From: Cherax quadricarinatus | Taxonomy: Eukaryota; Arthropoda; Malacostraca; Decapoda; Parastacidae | DNA: 64,000 nucleotides | Direction: 5' to 3' | NCBI RefSeq assembly: GCF_038502225.1 | Contig: NW_027195259.1 | Coordinates: forward strand, 38,501-102,500 | Shown: in pieces, positions 23,748-33,407 of the stretch | Position numbering within the stretch: the first letter of the stretch is position 1 | Layout of the letters: the number at the start of each line of letters is the position of its first letter | The notes under the pieces: generated by a model | Database searches by the model: none | Told to the model about the DNA's origin: nothing | Seen by the model: the letters and a program-made list of their open reading frames with translations, nothing else | Program-made: the position numbers and the translations under genes

Positions 23748-24711
23748 ACCCTACCTATATCGGGGGGGGGGGGTTGAATATTATGTTGTTTGGACTGAAT
23801 CTCAAGAAGCAGAGTGTTCTTTTAAACCATTAGCAACTAATCGCCTGTATGTATTGTATGGATCTAGGCAGTATTGAGCTAACCTCAGTTCCCAGTATAT
23901 TTCCACTATATTTAATTTGTTCTGAAAAATCAATTTGTAAAGGGTTTGCATTAGTTTGACCCGCTTGACATTATAATCACCCGTTGACAAGCCTAGGTTT
24001 GTATTTATATTAGAAAAAAGTCTTGGATTAGATTTAGGAAATACAATTACGTGTGAAGATGATGTAGACATGACGATGTTAAAGTTTTGAAAGAATTTAT
24101 GAAGGTTGTGAATAATGTATACAGCAGCAAGTTGATGTTTATGCCAGAGATCAGTCGGAGGATTTTACCTCTTGTAGGTTTTTCCACACAAGTGATTTTT
24201 TTTTCTAGGGTTTATGCGACCGGTAAACACATGTAGTTGTGTCTACTCAAATTTTTCAAGTATAATTTTATTTCAGTTTAATAGCTTTTAGGTTTCTTAT
24301 ATGCATTATTTTGAAGGTTGCCATGGTAACGGAAAAAGTACTCAAGCTGCGTCGATGACCAATTATCTGAATAATATAAGAATGAATTGTTTAAGAAGCA
24401 AGACGCCAGGTGGAACACTGCTTGCTGGAAATATATGATTTCCATTATTATGATCACAGGAAGGATTCAGTAACAGAATTTGCAGTCTTTAGTGTTGTAA
24501 GTTGAGATCTTTTAGAGAAGAGAGTTACTGTGATATGCGATTCATTTCTTGATTCTTCATTAGTATATCATGGCATTAAAAAAAATCATTGGATATAGAC
24601 ATGATGATTGATATGCATCAAGATTTACTTGGGAATTTATAGCCATCAGTATCATTTTTTTTTTAATTTGGAGCCGGAAATATTGGTCGAGTAGTAAATT
24701 ATCTTTGGCAA
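23748..24711. other. No gene recognised
   Basis: Contains the minus-strand frame 23802-24071 (MSTSSSHVIVFPKSNP...), which has no family I recognise, and otherwise AT-rich unique sequence. An RFX-type X-box match lies at 24317-24330. Confidence 0.4.
24317..24330. promoter_or_regulatory. X-box-like motif
   Basis: GTTGCCATGGTAAC fits the RFX-factor X-box pattern (GTTGCC, two bases, GGTAAC). No gene start is evident nearby, so a regulatory role is only possible. Confidence 0.25.
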
Positions 24712-24763
24712 CAACTAAGTAGCGGTTGTTAGGTAAGACACATATGCAACAGTTAGACAACTT

Positions 24764-24809
24764 TATTCCGAAACGTTTCGCCTACACAGTAGGCTTCTTC
24801 AGTCGAATA
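24764..24809 (-). ncRNA. Hammerhead ribozyme motif, type I (inverted unit)
   Basis: Read on the minus strand: TATTCGA (stem I 3' strand), CTGAAGA (core box CUGANGA with N=A), one extra A, stem II GCCTAC-TGT-GTAGGC, core GAAA, the short self-complementary ACGT, then TCG-G-AATA (stem I 5' strand). Stem I pairs UCG with CGA and AAUA with UAUU. The predicted cut lies just after GAAACGTT. The extra A between core box and stem II departs from the consensus. Confidence 0.6.
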
Positions 24810-25445
24810 CAGAAAGTAGGCAGGAACAGTAGAGATATGAAGACGATGTAATCAGTCCATCACCCTTGTAGTCGTAGAATTTGAGGTTGTCAGTCCCTCG
24901 GCCTGGAGAAGTTCAGTTCCATAGTCAGGAACTATCTGAAGATCAAGCGACAGTGCGGAGACTTAAATACTGTCGGAAGGAGAGGTGCAGAGTAGTAGTA
25001 GTAGTAGTAGTAGTAATGAGAATGTAGCCACTGAGAGGTCATGTCCCTCTCAGATCCAACACTTCTCACTTGAAAAGCTTGTCCAAGGTGTTTTCTGTAC
25101 CAAGATGCCATGTGTTGCAGTGTGTGACAAGATGAACATGCAACACATGGCATCTTGGTACAGAAAATACCTTGGACAAGCTTTTCAAGTGAGAAGTGTT
25201 GGATCTGAGAGGGACATGACCTCTCTGTGGCTACATTCTCATTACTACTACTACTACTACTACCCTGCACCTCTCCTTCCGACAGTATTTAAGTCTCCGC
25301 ACTGTCGCTTGATCTTCAGATAGTTCCTGACTATGGAACTGAACTTCTCCAGGCCGAGGGACTGACAACCTCAAATTCTACGACTACAAGGGTGATGGAC
25401 TGATTACATCGTCTTCACATCTCTACTGTTCCTGCCTACTTTCTG

Positions 25446-25491
25446 TATTCGACTGAAGAAGCCTACTGTGTAGGCGAAACGTTTCGGAATA
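25446..25491 (+). ncRNA. Hammerhead ribozyme motif, type I (second unit)
   Basis: Same elements as the inverted unit: TATTCGA 25446-25452, CTGAAGA 25453-25459, stem II 25461-25475, GAAA 25476-25479, ACGT, and stem I 5' strand 25484-25491. The core box and GAAA are intact. The downstream signal here reads AATAAG rather than AATAAA. Confidence 0.6.
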
Positions 25492-25878
25492 AGGTTGTCT
25501 AACTGTTGCATATGTGTCTTACCTAACAACCTGTCGGTATTGTATACCATTTTGATGTTCATCTTGTCAGACACTGCAACACATGGCATCTTGGTACAGA
25601 AAACACCTTGGACAAGCTTTTCAAGTGAGAAGTGTTGGATCTGAGAGGGACATGACCTCTCAGTGGCTACATTCCCATTACTACTACTACTACTACTCTG
25701 CACCTCTCCTTCCGACAGTATTTAAGTCTCCGCACTGTCGCTTGATCTTCAGATAGTTCCTGACTATGGAACTGAACTTCTCCAGGCCGAGGGACTGACA
25801 ACCTCAAATTCTACGACTACAAGGGTGATGGACTGATTACATCGTCTTCACATCTCTACTGTTCCTGCCTACTTTCTG

Positions 25879-25924
25879 TATTCGACTGAAGAAGCCTACT
25901 GTGTAGGCGAAACGTTTCGGAATA
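25879..25924 (+). ncRNA. Hammerhead ribozyme motif, type I (third unit)
   Basis: TATTCGA 25879-25885, CTGAAGA 25886-25892, stem II GCCTAC/GTAGGC, GAAA, ACGT and TCG-G-AATA, ending at 25924 inside AATAAA. Identical in core to the second unit. Confidence 0.6.
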
Positions 25925-26287
25925 AAGTTGTCTAACTGTTGCATATGTGTCTTACCTAACAGCCTGTCGGTATTGTATACCATTTTGATGTTCAACTAAG
26001 TAGCTGTATATTTTCTGTGGTACTTTGCCCGAGATCACACTCGCCGGATGTTATCTGGCATCATCGTTCTGTATTGCCTGGACTTTCCTCTATAACAACA
26101 ACCATAACAACCATCCAGTTACCTGCATGTCATTCAATATAATATTTTCAAAAATTAGGTGAGAACGGTGTTAAGGTTGTTTTTGCACGATGTTGACATT
26201 GAATAGTAACGAATGAATATACGCTATTTGTATGTAAATACTTTTATTTTAATAAAAGGAGAAGAAATACATTTTGTTAAAAATAGA

Positions 26288-27094
26288 GGTGATAGCGACA
26301 TACAGTTGTGAAGGTCACAATAGAAGTACAAGTGATAGCGACATACAGTTGTGAAGGTCACAATAGAAGTACAAGTGATAGCGACATACAGTCGTGAAGG
26401 TCACAATAGAAGTACAAGTGATAGCGACATGCAGTTGTGAAGGTCACAATAGAAGTACAAGTGATAGCGACATACAGTTGTGAAGGTCACAATAGAAGTA
26501 CAAGTGATAGCGACATACAGTTGTGAAGGTCACAATAGAAGTACAAGTGATAGCGACATACAGTCGTGAAGGTCACAATAGAAGTACAAGTGATAGCGAC
26601 ATACAGTTGTGAAGGTCACAATAGAAGTACAAGTGATAGCGACATACAGTTGTGAAGGTCACAATAGAAGTACAAGTGATAGCGACATACAGTTGTGAAG
26701 GTCACAATAGAAGTACAAGTGATAGCGACATACAGTTGTGAAGGTCACAATAGAAGTACAAGTGATAACGACATACAGTTGTGAAGGTCACAATAGAAGT
26801 ACAAGTGATAGCGACATGCAGTTGTGAAGGTCACAATAGAAGTACAAGTGATAGCGACATACAGTTGTGAAGGTCACAATAGAAGTACAAGTGATAGCGA
26901 CATACAGATGTGAAGGTCACAATAGAAGTACAAGTGATAGCGACATACAGTTGTGAAGGTCACAATAGAAGTACAAGTGATAGCGACATACAGTTGTGAA
27001 GGTCACAATAGAAGTACAAGTGATAGCGACATGCAGTTGTGAAGGTCACAATAGAAGTACAAGTGATAGCGACATACAGTTGTGAAGGTCACAA
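26288..27094. repeat. 43-bp minisatellite, about 19 copies
   Basis: Units contain GTGATAGCGACATACAGTTG, TGAAGGTCACAATAGAAG and TACAA. Divergence is very low; the variants are CAGTCGTG, CATGCAG, GATAACG and CAGATGTG. The (C)ATGCAG variant recurs at 26429, 26815 and 27030, about 386 and 215 bases apart (nine and five units), hinting at duplication of blocks. Confidence 0.97.
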
Positions 27095-27114
27095 TAAAGA
27101 CACACCCTCATATC

Positions 27115-27246
27115 ACACAAATAACCCGCACATAGAAGAGAGGAGCTTACGACGACGTTTCGGTCCGACTTGGACCAGTTCTTCGGTCCAAATCGGACCG
27201 AAACGTCGTCGTAAGCTCCTCTCTTCTATGTGCGGGTTATTTGTGT
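27115..27246. repeat. 132-bp near-perfect palindrome
   Basis: Arms run from ACACAAATAACCCGCACATA inward and mirror exactly on the right (TATGTGCGGGTTATTTGTGT), with the centre near 27180. Within each arm GGACCGAAACGTCGTCGTAA, or its complement, recurs, and the centre has additional GGTCC/GGACC pairing. It would extrude as a long hairpin. It may be a foldback or MITE-like element; the right edge of the 43-bp array is about 20 bases away. Confidence 0.9.
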
Positions 27247-27394
27247 ATCGTTCCTGTCACGGTATTGTGCCTGTATTTTGTTATTTCCCCTCATATTACC
27301 CGGTAATCATGATAATTTCTCGTTAATATATAAAAGATTTATTACATATTGCAGTCTTGGTTTGGGCCATGGGCATACGAATAATTGTATAATT

Positions 27395-27560
27395 ATAATC
27401 GTGGGGGTGCACTAAACCTGTAGGATTATACAGCGCATGTGAGGGGGGAATGGAAGGTATTCAGGCTCAGTGCAGGGAACCGGAGCACAGATCCAATTCC
27501 CTAGATCAAGAGCCCCTCACCAGTGTCAAGGAACTTCCCTTTAGGGGATTATGCGGTATA
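27395..27560 (-). repeat. SINE-like repeat sharing a LINE tail
   Basis: On the minus strand it runs from AGTTCCTTGACACTGGTGAG through GATCTAGGGAATTGGATCTG to GCGCTGTATAATCCTACAGG, TTTAGTGC and GATTATAAT. I associate this sequence with a common decapod interspersed repeat. Its last 45 bases align with the 3' tail of the Jockey-type remnant at 8770-8817 (GCGCTGTAT, GGTTTAG-GC, GATTATAAT). Confidence 0.55.
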
Positions 27561-27946
27561 AATAATGAAAAACACTGGAATCTAGCATAAAAGTTAGTTT
27601 GCTACTTATTAGAGTTGTGATGTAGAGTATGTTACATTACAATGTTACATTACAATGTTACATTACAATGTTACCAATGTTTCAGTTAAAATATAAGCAA
27701 AATTCTAGTCTGTGTTGGTATTAGTTATTGTTTAACTGAAAATCATTTTAAAGAATTATCCCAGATAATTAAGAACATAATTAAGAACATAATTAAGAAC
27801 ATAAGGAAACATTCTATAACTATTGAAAAATAATTAATAAAATGTCGGGTTTCATTTTTTATTAAGAATTAACAACGTACGCTTATTTTTTTAGGGAAAT
27901 TTGTTCGGAGACTAAACGGTTTGAATCCAATGCAATAAAAACTAAA
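27561..27946. repeat. AT-rich spacer with two short tandem repeats
   Basis: A GTTACATTACAAT run of 3-4 units lies near 27630-27675 and AATTAAGAACAT repeated 3-4 times near 27765-27805. There is no gene. Confidence 0.7.
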
Positions 27947-29441
27947 GTACGAGTTAGTGAAGCAAGAGAGACAGTACGAGTTAGTGAAGCAAGACAGACA
28001 GTACGAGTTAGTGAAGCAAGAGAGACAGTACGAGTTAGTGAAGCAAGAGAGATAGTACGAGTTAGTGAAGCAAGAGAGAGAGTACGAGTTAGTGAAGCAA
28101 GAGAGAGAGTACGAGTTAGTGAAGCAAGAGAGACAGTACGAGTTAGTGAAGCAAGAGAGACAGTACGAGTTAGTGAAGCAAGAGAGACAGTACGAGTTAG
28201 TGAAGCAAGAGAGACAGTACGAGTTAGTGAAGCAAGAGAGATAGTACGAGTTAGTGAAGCAAGAGAGACAGTACGAGTTAGTGAAGCAAGAGAGATAGTA
28301 CGAGTTAGTGAAGCAAGAGAGAGAGTACGAGTTAGTGAAGCAAGAGAGACAGTACGAGTTAGTGAAGCAAGAGAGACAGTACGAGTTAGTGAAGCAAGAG
28401 AGATAGTACGAGTTAGTGAAGCAAGAGAGACAGTACGAGTTAGTGAAGCAAGAGAGATAGTACGAGTTAGTGAAGCAAGAGAGATAGTACGAGTTAGTGA
28501 AGCAAGAGAGAGAGTACGAGTTAGTGAAGCAAGAGAGAGAGTACGAGTTAGTGAAGCAAGAGAGAGAGTACGAGTTAGTGAAGCAAGAGAGACAGTACGA
28601 GTTAGTGAAGCAAGAGAGATAGTACGAGTTAGTGAAGCAAGAGAGAGAGTACGAGTTAGTGAAGCAAGAGAGAGAGTACGAGTTAGTGAAGCAAGAGAGA
28701 GAGTACGAGTTAGTGAAGCAAGAGAGAGAGTACGAGTTAGTGAAGCAAGAGAGAGAGTACGAGTTAGTGAAGCAAGAGAGAGAGTACGAGTTAGTGAAGC
28801 AAGAGAGATAGTACGAGTTAGTGAAGCAAGAGAGAGAGTACGAGTTAGTGAAGCAAGAGAGTACGAGTTAGTGAAGCAAGAGAGTACGAGTTAGTGAAGC
28901 AAGAGAGAGAGTACGAGTTAGTGAAGCAAGAGAGACAGTACGAGTTAGTGAAGCAAGAGAGACAGTACGAGTTAGTGAAGCAAGAGAGAGAGTACGAGTT
29001 AGTGAAGCAAGAGAGATAGTACGAGTTAGTGAAGCAAGAGAGATAGTACGAGTTAGTGAAGCAAGAGAGTACGAGTTAGTGAAGCAAGAGAGAGAGTACG
29101 AGTTAGTGAAGCAAGAGAGAGAGTACGAGTTAGTGAAGCAAGAGAGAGAGTACGAGTTAGTGAAGCAAGAGAGAGAGTACGAGTTAGTGAAGCAAGAGAG
29201 AGAGTACGAGTTAGTGAAGCAAGAGAGAGAGTACGAGTTAGTGAAGCAAGAGAGAGAGTACGAGTTAGTGAAGCAAGAGAGAGAGTACGAGTTAGTGAAG
29301 CAAGAGAGAGAGTACGAGTTAGTGAAGCAAGAGAGAGAGTACGAGTTAGTGAAGCAAGAGAGAGAGTACGAGTTAGTGAAGCAAGAGAGAGAGTACGAGT
29401 TAGTGAAGCAAGAGAGATAGTACGAGTTAGTGAAGCAAGAG
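27947..29441. repeat. 27-bp minisatellite, about 55 copies
   Basis: Units contain GTACGAGTTAGTGAAGCAAG then AGAGACA. The last bases vary between GACA, GATA and GAGA. A shortened unit (GAGAGTACGAG) occurs near 28858, 28882 and 29066. The right third (29090-29410) is an almost uniform GAGA block; the left part mixes the three types. In-frame translations (YELVKQERE) are repeat artefacts. Confidence 0.97.
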
Positions 29442-29479
29442 ACACCGAAATATCACTTCCAACACTAATATCAATATCA

Positions 29480-29700
29480 GTGGTGGCCACATCTAGGGTG
29501 GACATGAAGCTGATGGCCACATCTGAGGTGGCCGTGGTGCTGCTGGCCACATCTAGGGTGGCCGTAGTACTGCTGGTGGCCACATCTGGGGTGGCCGTGG
29601 AGTTGCTGGCCACATTTAGAATGGCCATGGAGTGTCTGGCCACATGTAAGGTGGCCGTGGTAGCCACATCTGGGGTGGCCACAACATGCACACCTCTTCT
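29480..29700. repeat. GTGGCCACATCTGGGG-type degenerate tandem repeat
   Basis: About seven diverged units of 30-36 bp built on GGCCACATCT-GGGTGGCCGTGG. They appear to be distant relatives of the 27-bp array just to the right, which uses GGCCACTCCTGGGGTGGTCG. Confidence 0.85.
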
Positions 29701-30583
29701 GCTCTTCGATCCTTCGGGTCGGACAGGTCCACGTCGGGTGGCCACAGGTACGTGTTCTTGTTTACATTTGCCCAATCATATGGGTCGGCCACTCCTGGGG
29801 TGGTCGTAGAGATGGCCACCCCTCGGGTGGTCGTGGAGATGGCCACCCCTCGGGTGGTCGTGGAGATGGCCACCCCTCGGGTGGTCGTGGAGATGGCCAC
29901 TCCTGGGGTGGTCGTGGAGATGGCCACTCCTGGGGTGGCCTTGGAGATGGCCACTCCTGGGGTGGTAGTGGAGGTGGCCACTCCTGGGGTGGTCGTAGAG
30001 ATGGCCACTCCTGGGGTGGTCGTAGAGATGGCCACTCCTGGGGTGGTCGTGGAGATGGCCACTCCTGGGGTGGTAGTGGAGGTGGCCACTCCTGGGGTGG
30101 TCGTAGAGATGGCCACTCCTGGGGTGGTCGTAGAGATGGCCACTCCTGGGGTGGTCGTAGAGATGGCCACTCCTGGGGTGGTCGTACAGATGGCCACTCC
30201 TGGGGTGGTCGTGGAGGTGGCCACTCCTGGGGTGGTCGTGGAGGTGGCCACTCCTGGGGTGGTAGTGGAGGTGGCCACTCCTGGGGTGGTCGTGGAGGTG
30301 GCCACTCCTGGGGTGGTAGTGGAGGTGGCCACTCCTGGGGTGGTCGTGGAGGTGGCCACTCCTGGGGTGGTAGTGGAGGTGGTGGCCATATAGTTGCTGG
30401 CCACATTTGTGATGCTCTTATATTGTCTTTTCTCTTGTGTTGAACGAGAAATACCGTCATTCAGTGCACCAGCTGATTCCCTCTCTGCTTGTTTTTCTTT
30501 TTCTCTAGCCTTAGCATTATTTCTAAGCGCTTTTTCAGCTTCTTACTAAGGTTCTGGGTATATTGTTTCTTCTTGTTAGGCAT
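29616..30583 (-). other. Possible coding stretch running into a repeat
   Basis: On the minus strand an ATG at 30583 begins MPNKKKQYTQNLSKK. After a one-base frame change the sequence continues as lysine/glutamate-rich KALRNNAKAREKEKQAERES, then leads without a stop into ATSTTTPGVA repeats, ending at a stop at 29616. The non-repeat part has protein-like composition and could be the first exon or N-terminus of a lost gene or mobile-element protein. I recognise no family, and the repeat part may be non-coding. Confidence 0.2.
29790..30392. repeat. 27-bp minisatellite, about 22 copies
   Basis: Units read GGCCACTCCTGGGGTGGTCG then TAGAGAT or TGGAGGT. Three left-hand units have CCCCTCGGGTGG instead. 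In the right half, GTCGTGGAG and GTAGTGGAG units alternate (30190-30390), giving a 54-bp two-unit period. Confidence 0.95.
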
Positions 30584-31008
30584 CGTGTGAAAAAAATGTA
30601 TACAATGGGAAGGGAAACCCGACGTTCCAGTGGTAGACCGCGGTCAGACGGAGTGGTACACCTCTACTCTCCTTTGGCTTCTCGTCAACACTGAGGTTGC
30701 TGTACGAACGAACGAACGAACGAACGAACAAGTGCAGGTAAGATCCCAATGGGATGAGCGGGGAAGACGGGACAGACGAAGAATAGCGCTGGAGAGGAGT
30801 GTTCTTAGTCGTAGAAATAGAGCCAGGGCTTGACCCAGCAGCTAAGGCGATCGTGGGACAGACTTGTGGAAAAACGGGAAAAGAGCAAGCTGTGTATGCA
30901 ACAGTTTCGTGGTAGGTGAGGTCTTTGAGTCTCGAGAGCTGGAAGTTTCCAGGTCGCAGGAGAGGGCAGGCAGGTAGGACCATCAGAGGGCAGCAGACAT
31001 GTGGGAGG

Positions 31009-32515
31009 TTATTTTAGTAGTTGAGGAGGCAGGTTTGCAGTGGAGCCATTTACAAACTTCTTGAAGCTGCTCCTGGAGAGGTGGTATAGCGTTGTCTTGT
31101 TGGAGAAAGTGAAACGAAGAGGCTTGATGAACTCAAGAACTTGCGTGAGTGTGAAATGAAGAGGTGATTCGCAGGCATACTTGACTGTTACATCACTGAG
31201 GCCTTTGTAGTGTTCAGAGCAGGTCATGGTGTCAGCGTTCGAGGGAGAGGTGTAGAAAGTAAGGTTTTGCCAAGAGGGTGTGCTGGAGTCGTCCCTATCT
31301 GCTTCGTCGGGGGATTCGTCAGAAAATTCTTGTTCAATTGTTTCTACAGTGATTGTGTCAATGGAGGATGGAAGTCTAGAGTATTTGCGGTCTGGCTGGT
31401 TGTTGGTGGTTGTTGAGAGGTGGTAGTGGTCACTGGGGGTGGTTCAGGAGTGTTTTTTGGGGCAGAGTCAGGATTTGGGCCTGAAGTTGATGTGAAGTTA
31501 GCGATGTTTGGGATAATCTTTAAGTCCTGTGGTGTTGGCGAGTCAGGAAAGTTGAATGACGGAAAGTTGTTAAAACGGAATAGTTCGTTAATTGTAGTGT
31601 TGAATGTGCCTGGGTTTGCTGCATTTGCAAGTTGTGCATACATCATGCAGTACAACACCTTAGAGGGAGCAGCGTCAGGGAGTGCAGAAAGGGAATTGCT
31701 GGATAGAGATGACTGCTGTGTGGCTTGTAGAATTCTGGTGATGTCCGACTAGAGTTTTGAAATGGCGGCATATGTCGGCGATTTGGGACTATTCTTCTTG
31801 GTTTCTTTAATTTTTTTCGACATTACTTCTTTTCGTAGTGGGCGTTTAGCTGCAAGGGTATGATGAGTACCCTTGCAGTTAAGACATGTTGGAGTGGCAT
31901 TGGTGGTGGTGCAGCTTTGAAGTCATGACCTTCTTTTCCACAGGTAGAACAGAACTTTTTGTCTTTAATGGGACAGTCCTTGGTTGAATGTTAAGAGTAA
32001 CAGTTCCAACAGGGAGAGACATGGGCAAAACGTTCAGGTTCAATGTGGCGTGGATGTATGTGGTAATATGAGATAGCTAGTCCATTAGAGAGCGCTTGGG
32101 TAGCCATATCTGTTTGAAAAGGGATTTTGATCATAGATGAGGCATTGGGAATTCGTGTGATGGTGTCTACAGAGGCCCAGGTGTTTTGGTCTTCGATAGA
32201 GGTCTTCAGTTCATCCGTTGGTATGGATGTGATTATCTTATCCAATTGTTTAACAAAAACTGAACGTTTCGCCAGCAAGGAGGGAGACGGTGATATGATG
32301 AATTGTCGGTCTCGTAATGTATTCACTGCAGTGTCGTCCATAAGTTTAGCTGCTTCATTGTCGTCGGTGCAGACGACAATAAAGGAGTCCTTGACTAAGT
32401 GGATCGCTGTGAATTTGAGATGTAGGCAGGTCCTCATAGCGGCAGCAAGTAATAGTTTAGTGGAATCATTTACAACACCACTGGCTGGTTTGATTTTAAC
32501 ACGATGTGCGAACAT
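31009..32515 (-). pseudogene. Jockey-type LINE ORF1 (gag-like), decayed
   Basis: A nucleic-acid-binding protein of a non-LTR element. The ATG at 32515 (MFAHRVKIKPASG) opens about 175 codons to CWNCYS, where a TAA (31991-31993) interrupts the first zinc knuckle. The same frame continues HSTKDC and CSTCGKEGHDFK. After a frame change come CLNCKGTHHTLAAK and KEVMSKKIKETKK, another stop near 31750, then LYCMMYAQLANAANPGTFN to 31344, and finally a third frame (SSIDTITVETIEQEFSDES ...) to 31009. Three knuckles in a row followed by this C-terminal domain are typical of Jockey-clade ORF1 proteins. Multiple lesions make it dead. Confidence 0.75.
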
Positions 32516-32573
32516 TGTCGAACAGGTAGAGGTTCCTCTCCCCAACGGGAATCGTAGGGAGACTGTGAGGTTG

Positions 32574-32734
32574 CTGTTTTTTTTTTTTTATTCGCCGGTA
32601 TTCTCCCGGCCCGGGTCTTTTCCAAGTAGTGGTGACCCGGCCTTTGCTCCCTATCTGGGGAGTGTCTTGAGACCTAAGTCTCCCATGGGAGGAGGTACAA
32701 GTACCCCCTCATCTTTGAGACCAACTGTCCCCAG
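32574..32734 (-). repeat. SINE-like insertion with poly(A)
   Basis: On the minus strand a 150-base segment starts CTGGGGACAGTTGGTCTC, passes GACCCGGGCCGGGAGAATAC and ends in A11-12. ACAGCAACCTCA stands just before it and (A)CAGCAACCTCA directly after its poly(A), as in a target-site duplication. It could alternatively be a 5' leader of the larger element. Confidence 0.5.
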
Positions 32735-32749
32735 CACTGAGGTTGCTGT

Positions 32750-33407
32750 GGTGTGAGCAGCGCCTTATAGCTGCTGTCATGAAACACGTGCTACTGTTTT
32801 GATGTGAGTCACGCTAATGACGTAATTACCTTGTTTATAATAATTACGACAACTTTTTATGTAATTATCGTACAGACGAGACATGCAACAAAATGTTGCC
32901 AGGTTCTTGCTCTATTTTTCGGCAAGATAATCTAATTTTTCATATTTCGATTGTTTTAATCTTCCAGCTTTATGTTGCGCCACAGGTCTTTAATGACCCA
33001 CTTATAAGGAATATATATCGTTCACCGTGTAATATATATCAGAAGAAGCTGGGTGTCACCCCGGGGGCCTCGTTGTGCTCCGTGTTTTCTGGTGTTTTCA
33101 CGATCTCTCTTACCTGCTAGAACTTTAATTTGTGCCACCAATCTTATACAATACATCCCTCTAGCACTTGGAACCAATCTTGGGGAGGAAATAGTATATA
33201 CTGAGTCAAAAAAAGGAGAATTAGTGTGCAGTACCTAGCAGAGTTTACTGCCAGAGGGGAATTATAGGCCTAGTGTGCCGTCAAAGGAAAGAAAGTCTCC
33301 CTGATAATATTGTGTATACATAGTGTTTTAGTGTTTACTACAGTGGTACCCTAGTATACATAGTGTTATAGTGTATACTACAGTGGTATCCTAGTATACA
33401 TAGTGCT
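32750..33407. other. No gene seen; short duplicated segment at its right end
   Basis: Unique sequence with no credible frame. At 33310-33405, CCTAGTATACATAGTG and TACTACAGTGGTA recur two to three times about 45 bases apart. Confidence 0.5.

Larger units (their letters stand above)
24712..26004. mobile_element. Composite hammerhead-bearing retroelement with 12-bp target duplication
   Basis: Three related units of about 390-430 bp: one inverted (24724-25117), one direct (25141-25560) and one further direct (25577-25992). The first two are nearly perfect inverted repeats around a 23-base spacer (25118-25140). The whole is flanked by CAACTAAGTAGC at 24712-24723 and 25993-26004, which shows that it inserted as one piece. 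Each unit has a (TAG/CTA)n stretch, a possible TATA-like TATTTAAG, a hammerhead ribozyme fold and an AATAAA-like signal just after it, and the two direct units end with CTGTCGGTATTGTATACCAT. No long protein frame is credible. Inverted and tandem terminal units with hammerheads are known from Penelope-like elements, and small tandem ones from retrozymes; either fits. Confidence 0.75.
30704..32734 (-). mobile_element. ORF1-only LINE with flanking direct repeats
   Basis: A minus-strand element bounded by an exact 15-base direct repeat, CACTGAGGTTGCTGT, at 30689-30703 and 32735-32749. The 3' end carries a short tandem tail (GTTCGTTCGTTCGTTCG on the minus strand). Inside is a decayed gag-like ORF1 (32515-31009) but no endonuclease or reverse transcriptase; only about 300 bases separate the end of ORF1-like sequence from the tail. 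A poly(A)-ended SINE-like piece sits at its 5' end. A third partial copy of the target (TGAGGTTGCTGT) at 32562-32573 shows the history had more than one step. Confidence 0.6.

Noticed and set aside
24932..25703. Three near-identical ~110-residue frames (NVATERSCPSQIQHFSLEKL)
   Set aside because: They lie on opposite strands of the inverted and direct hammerhead units and cover a (TAG)n run; same DNA, no protein family.
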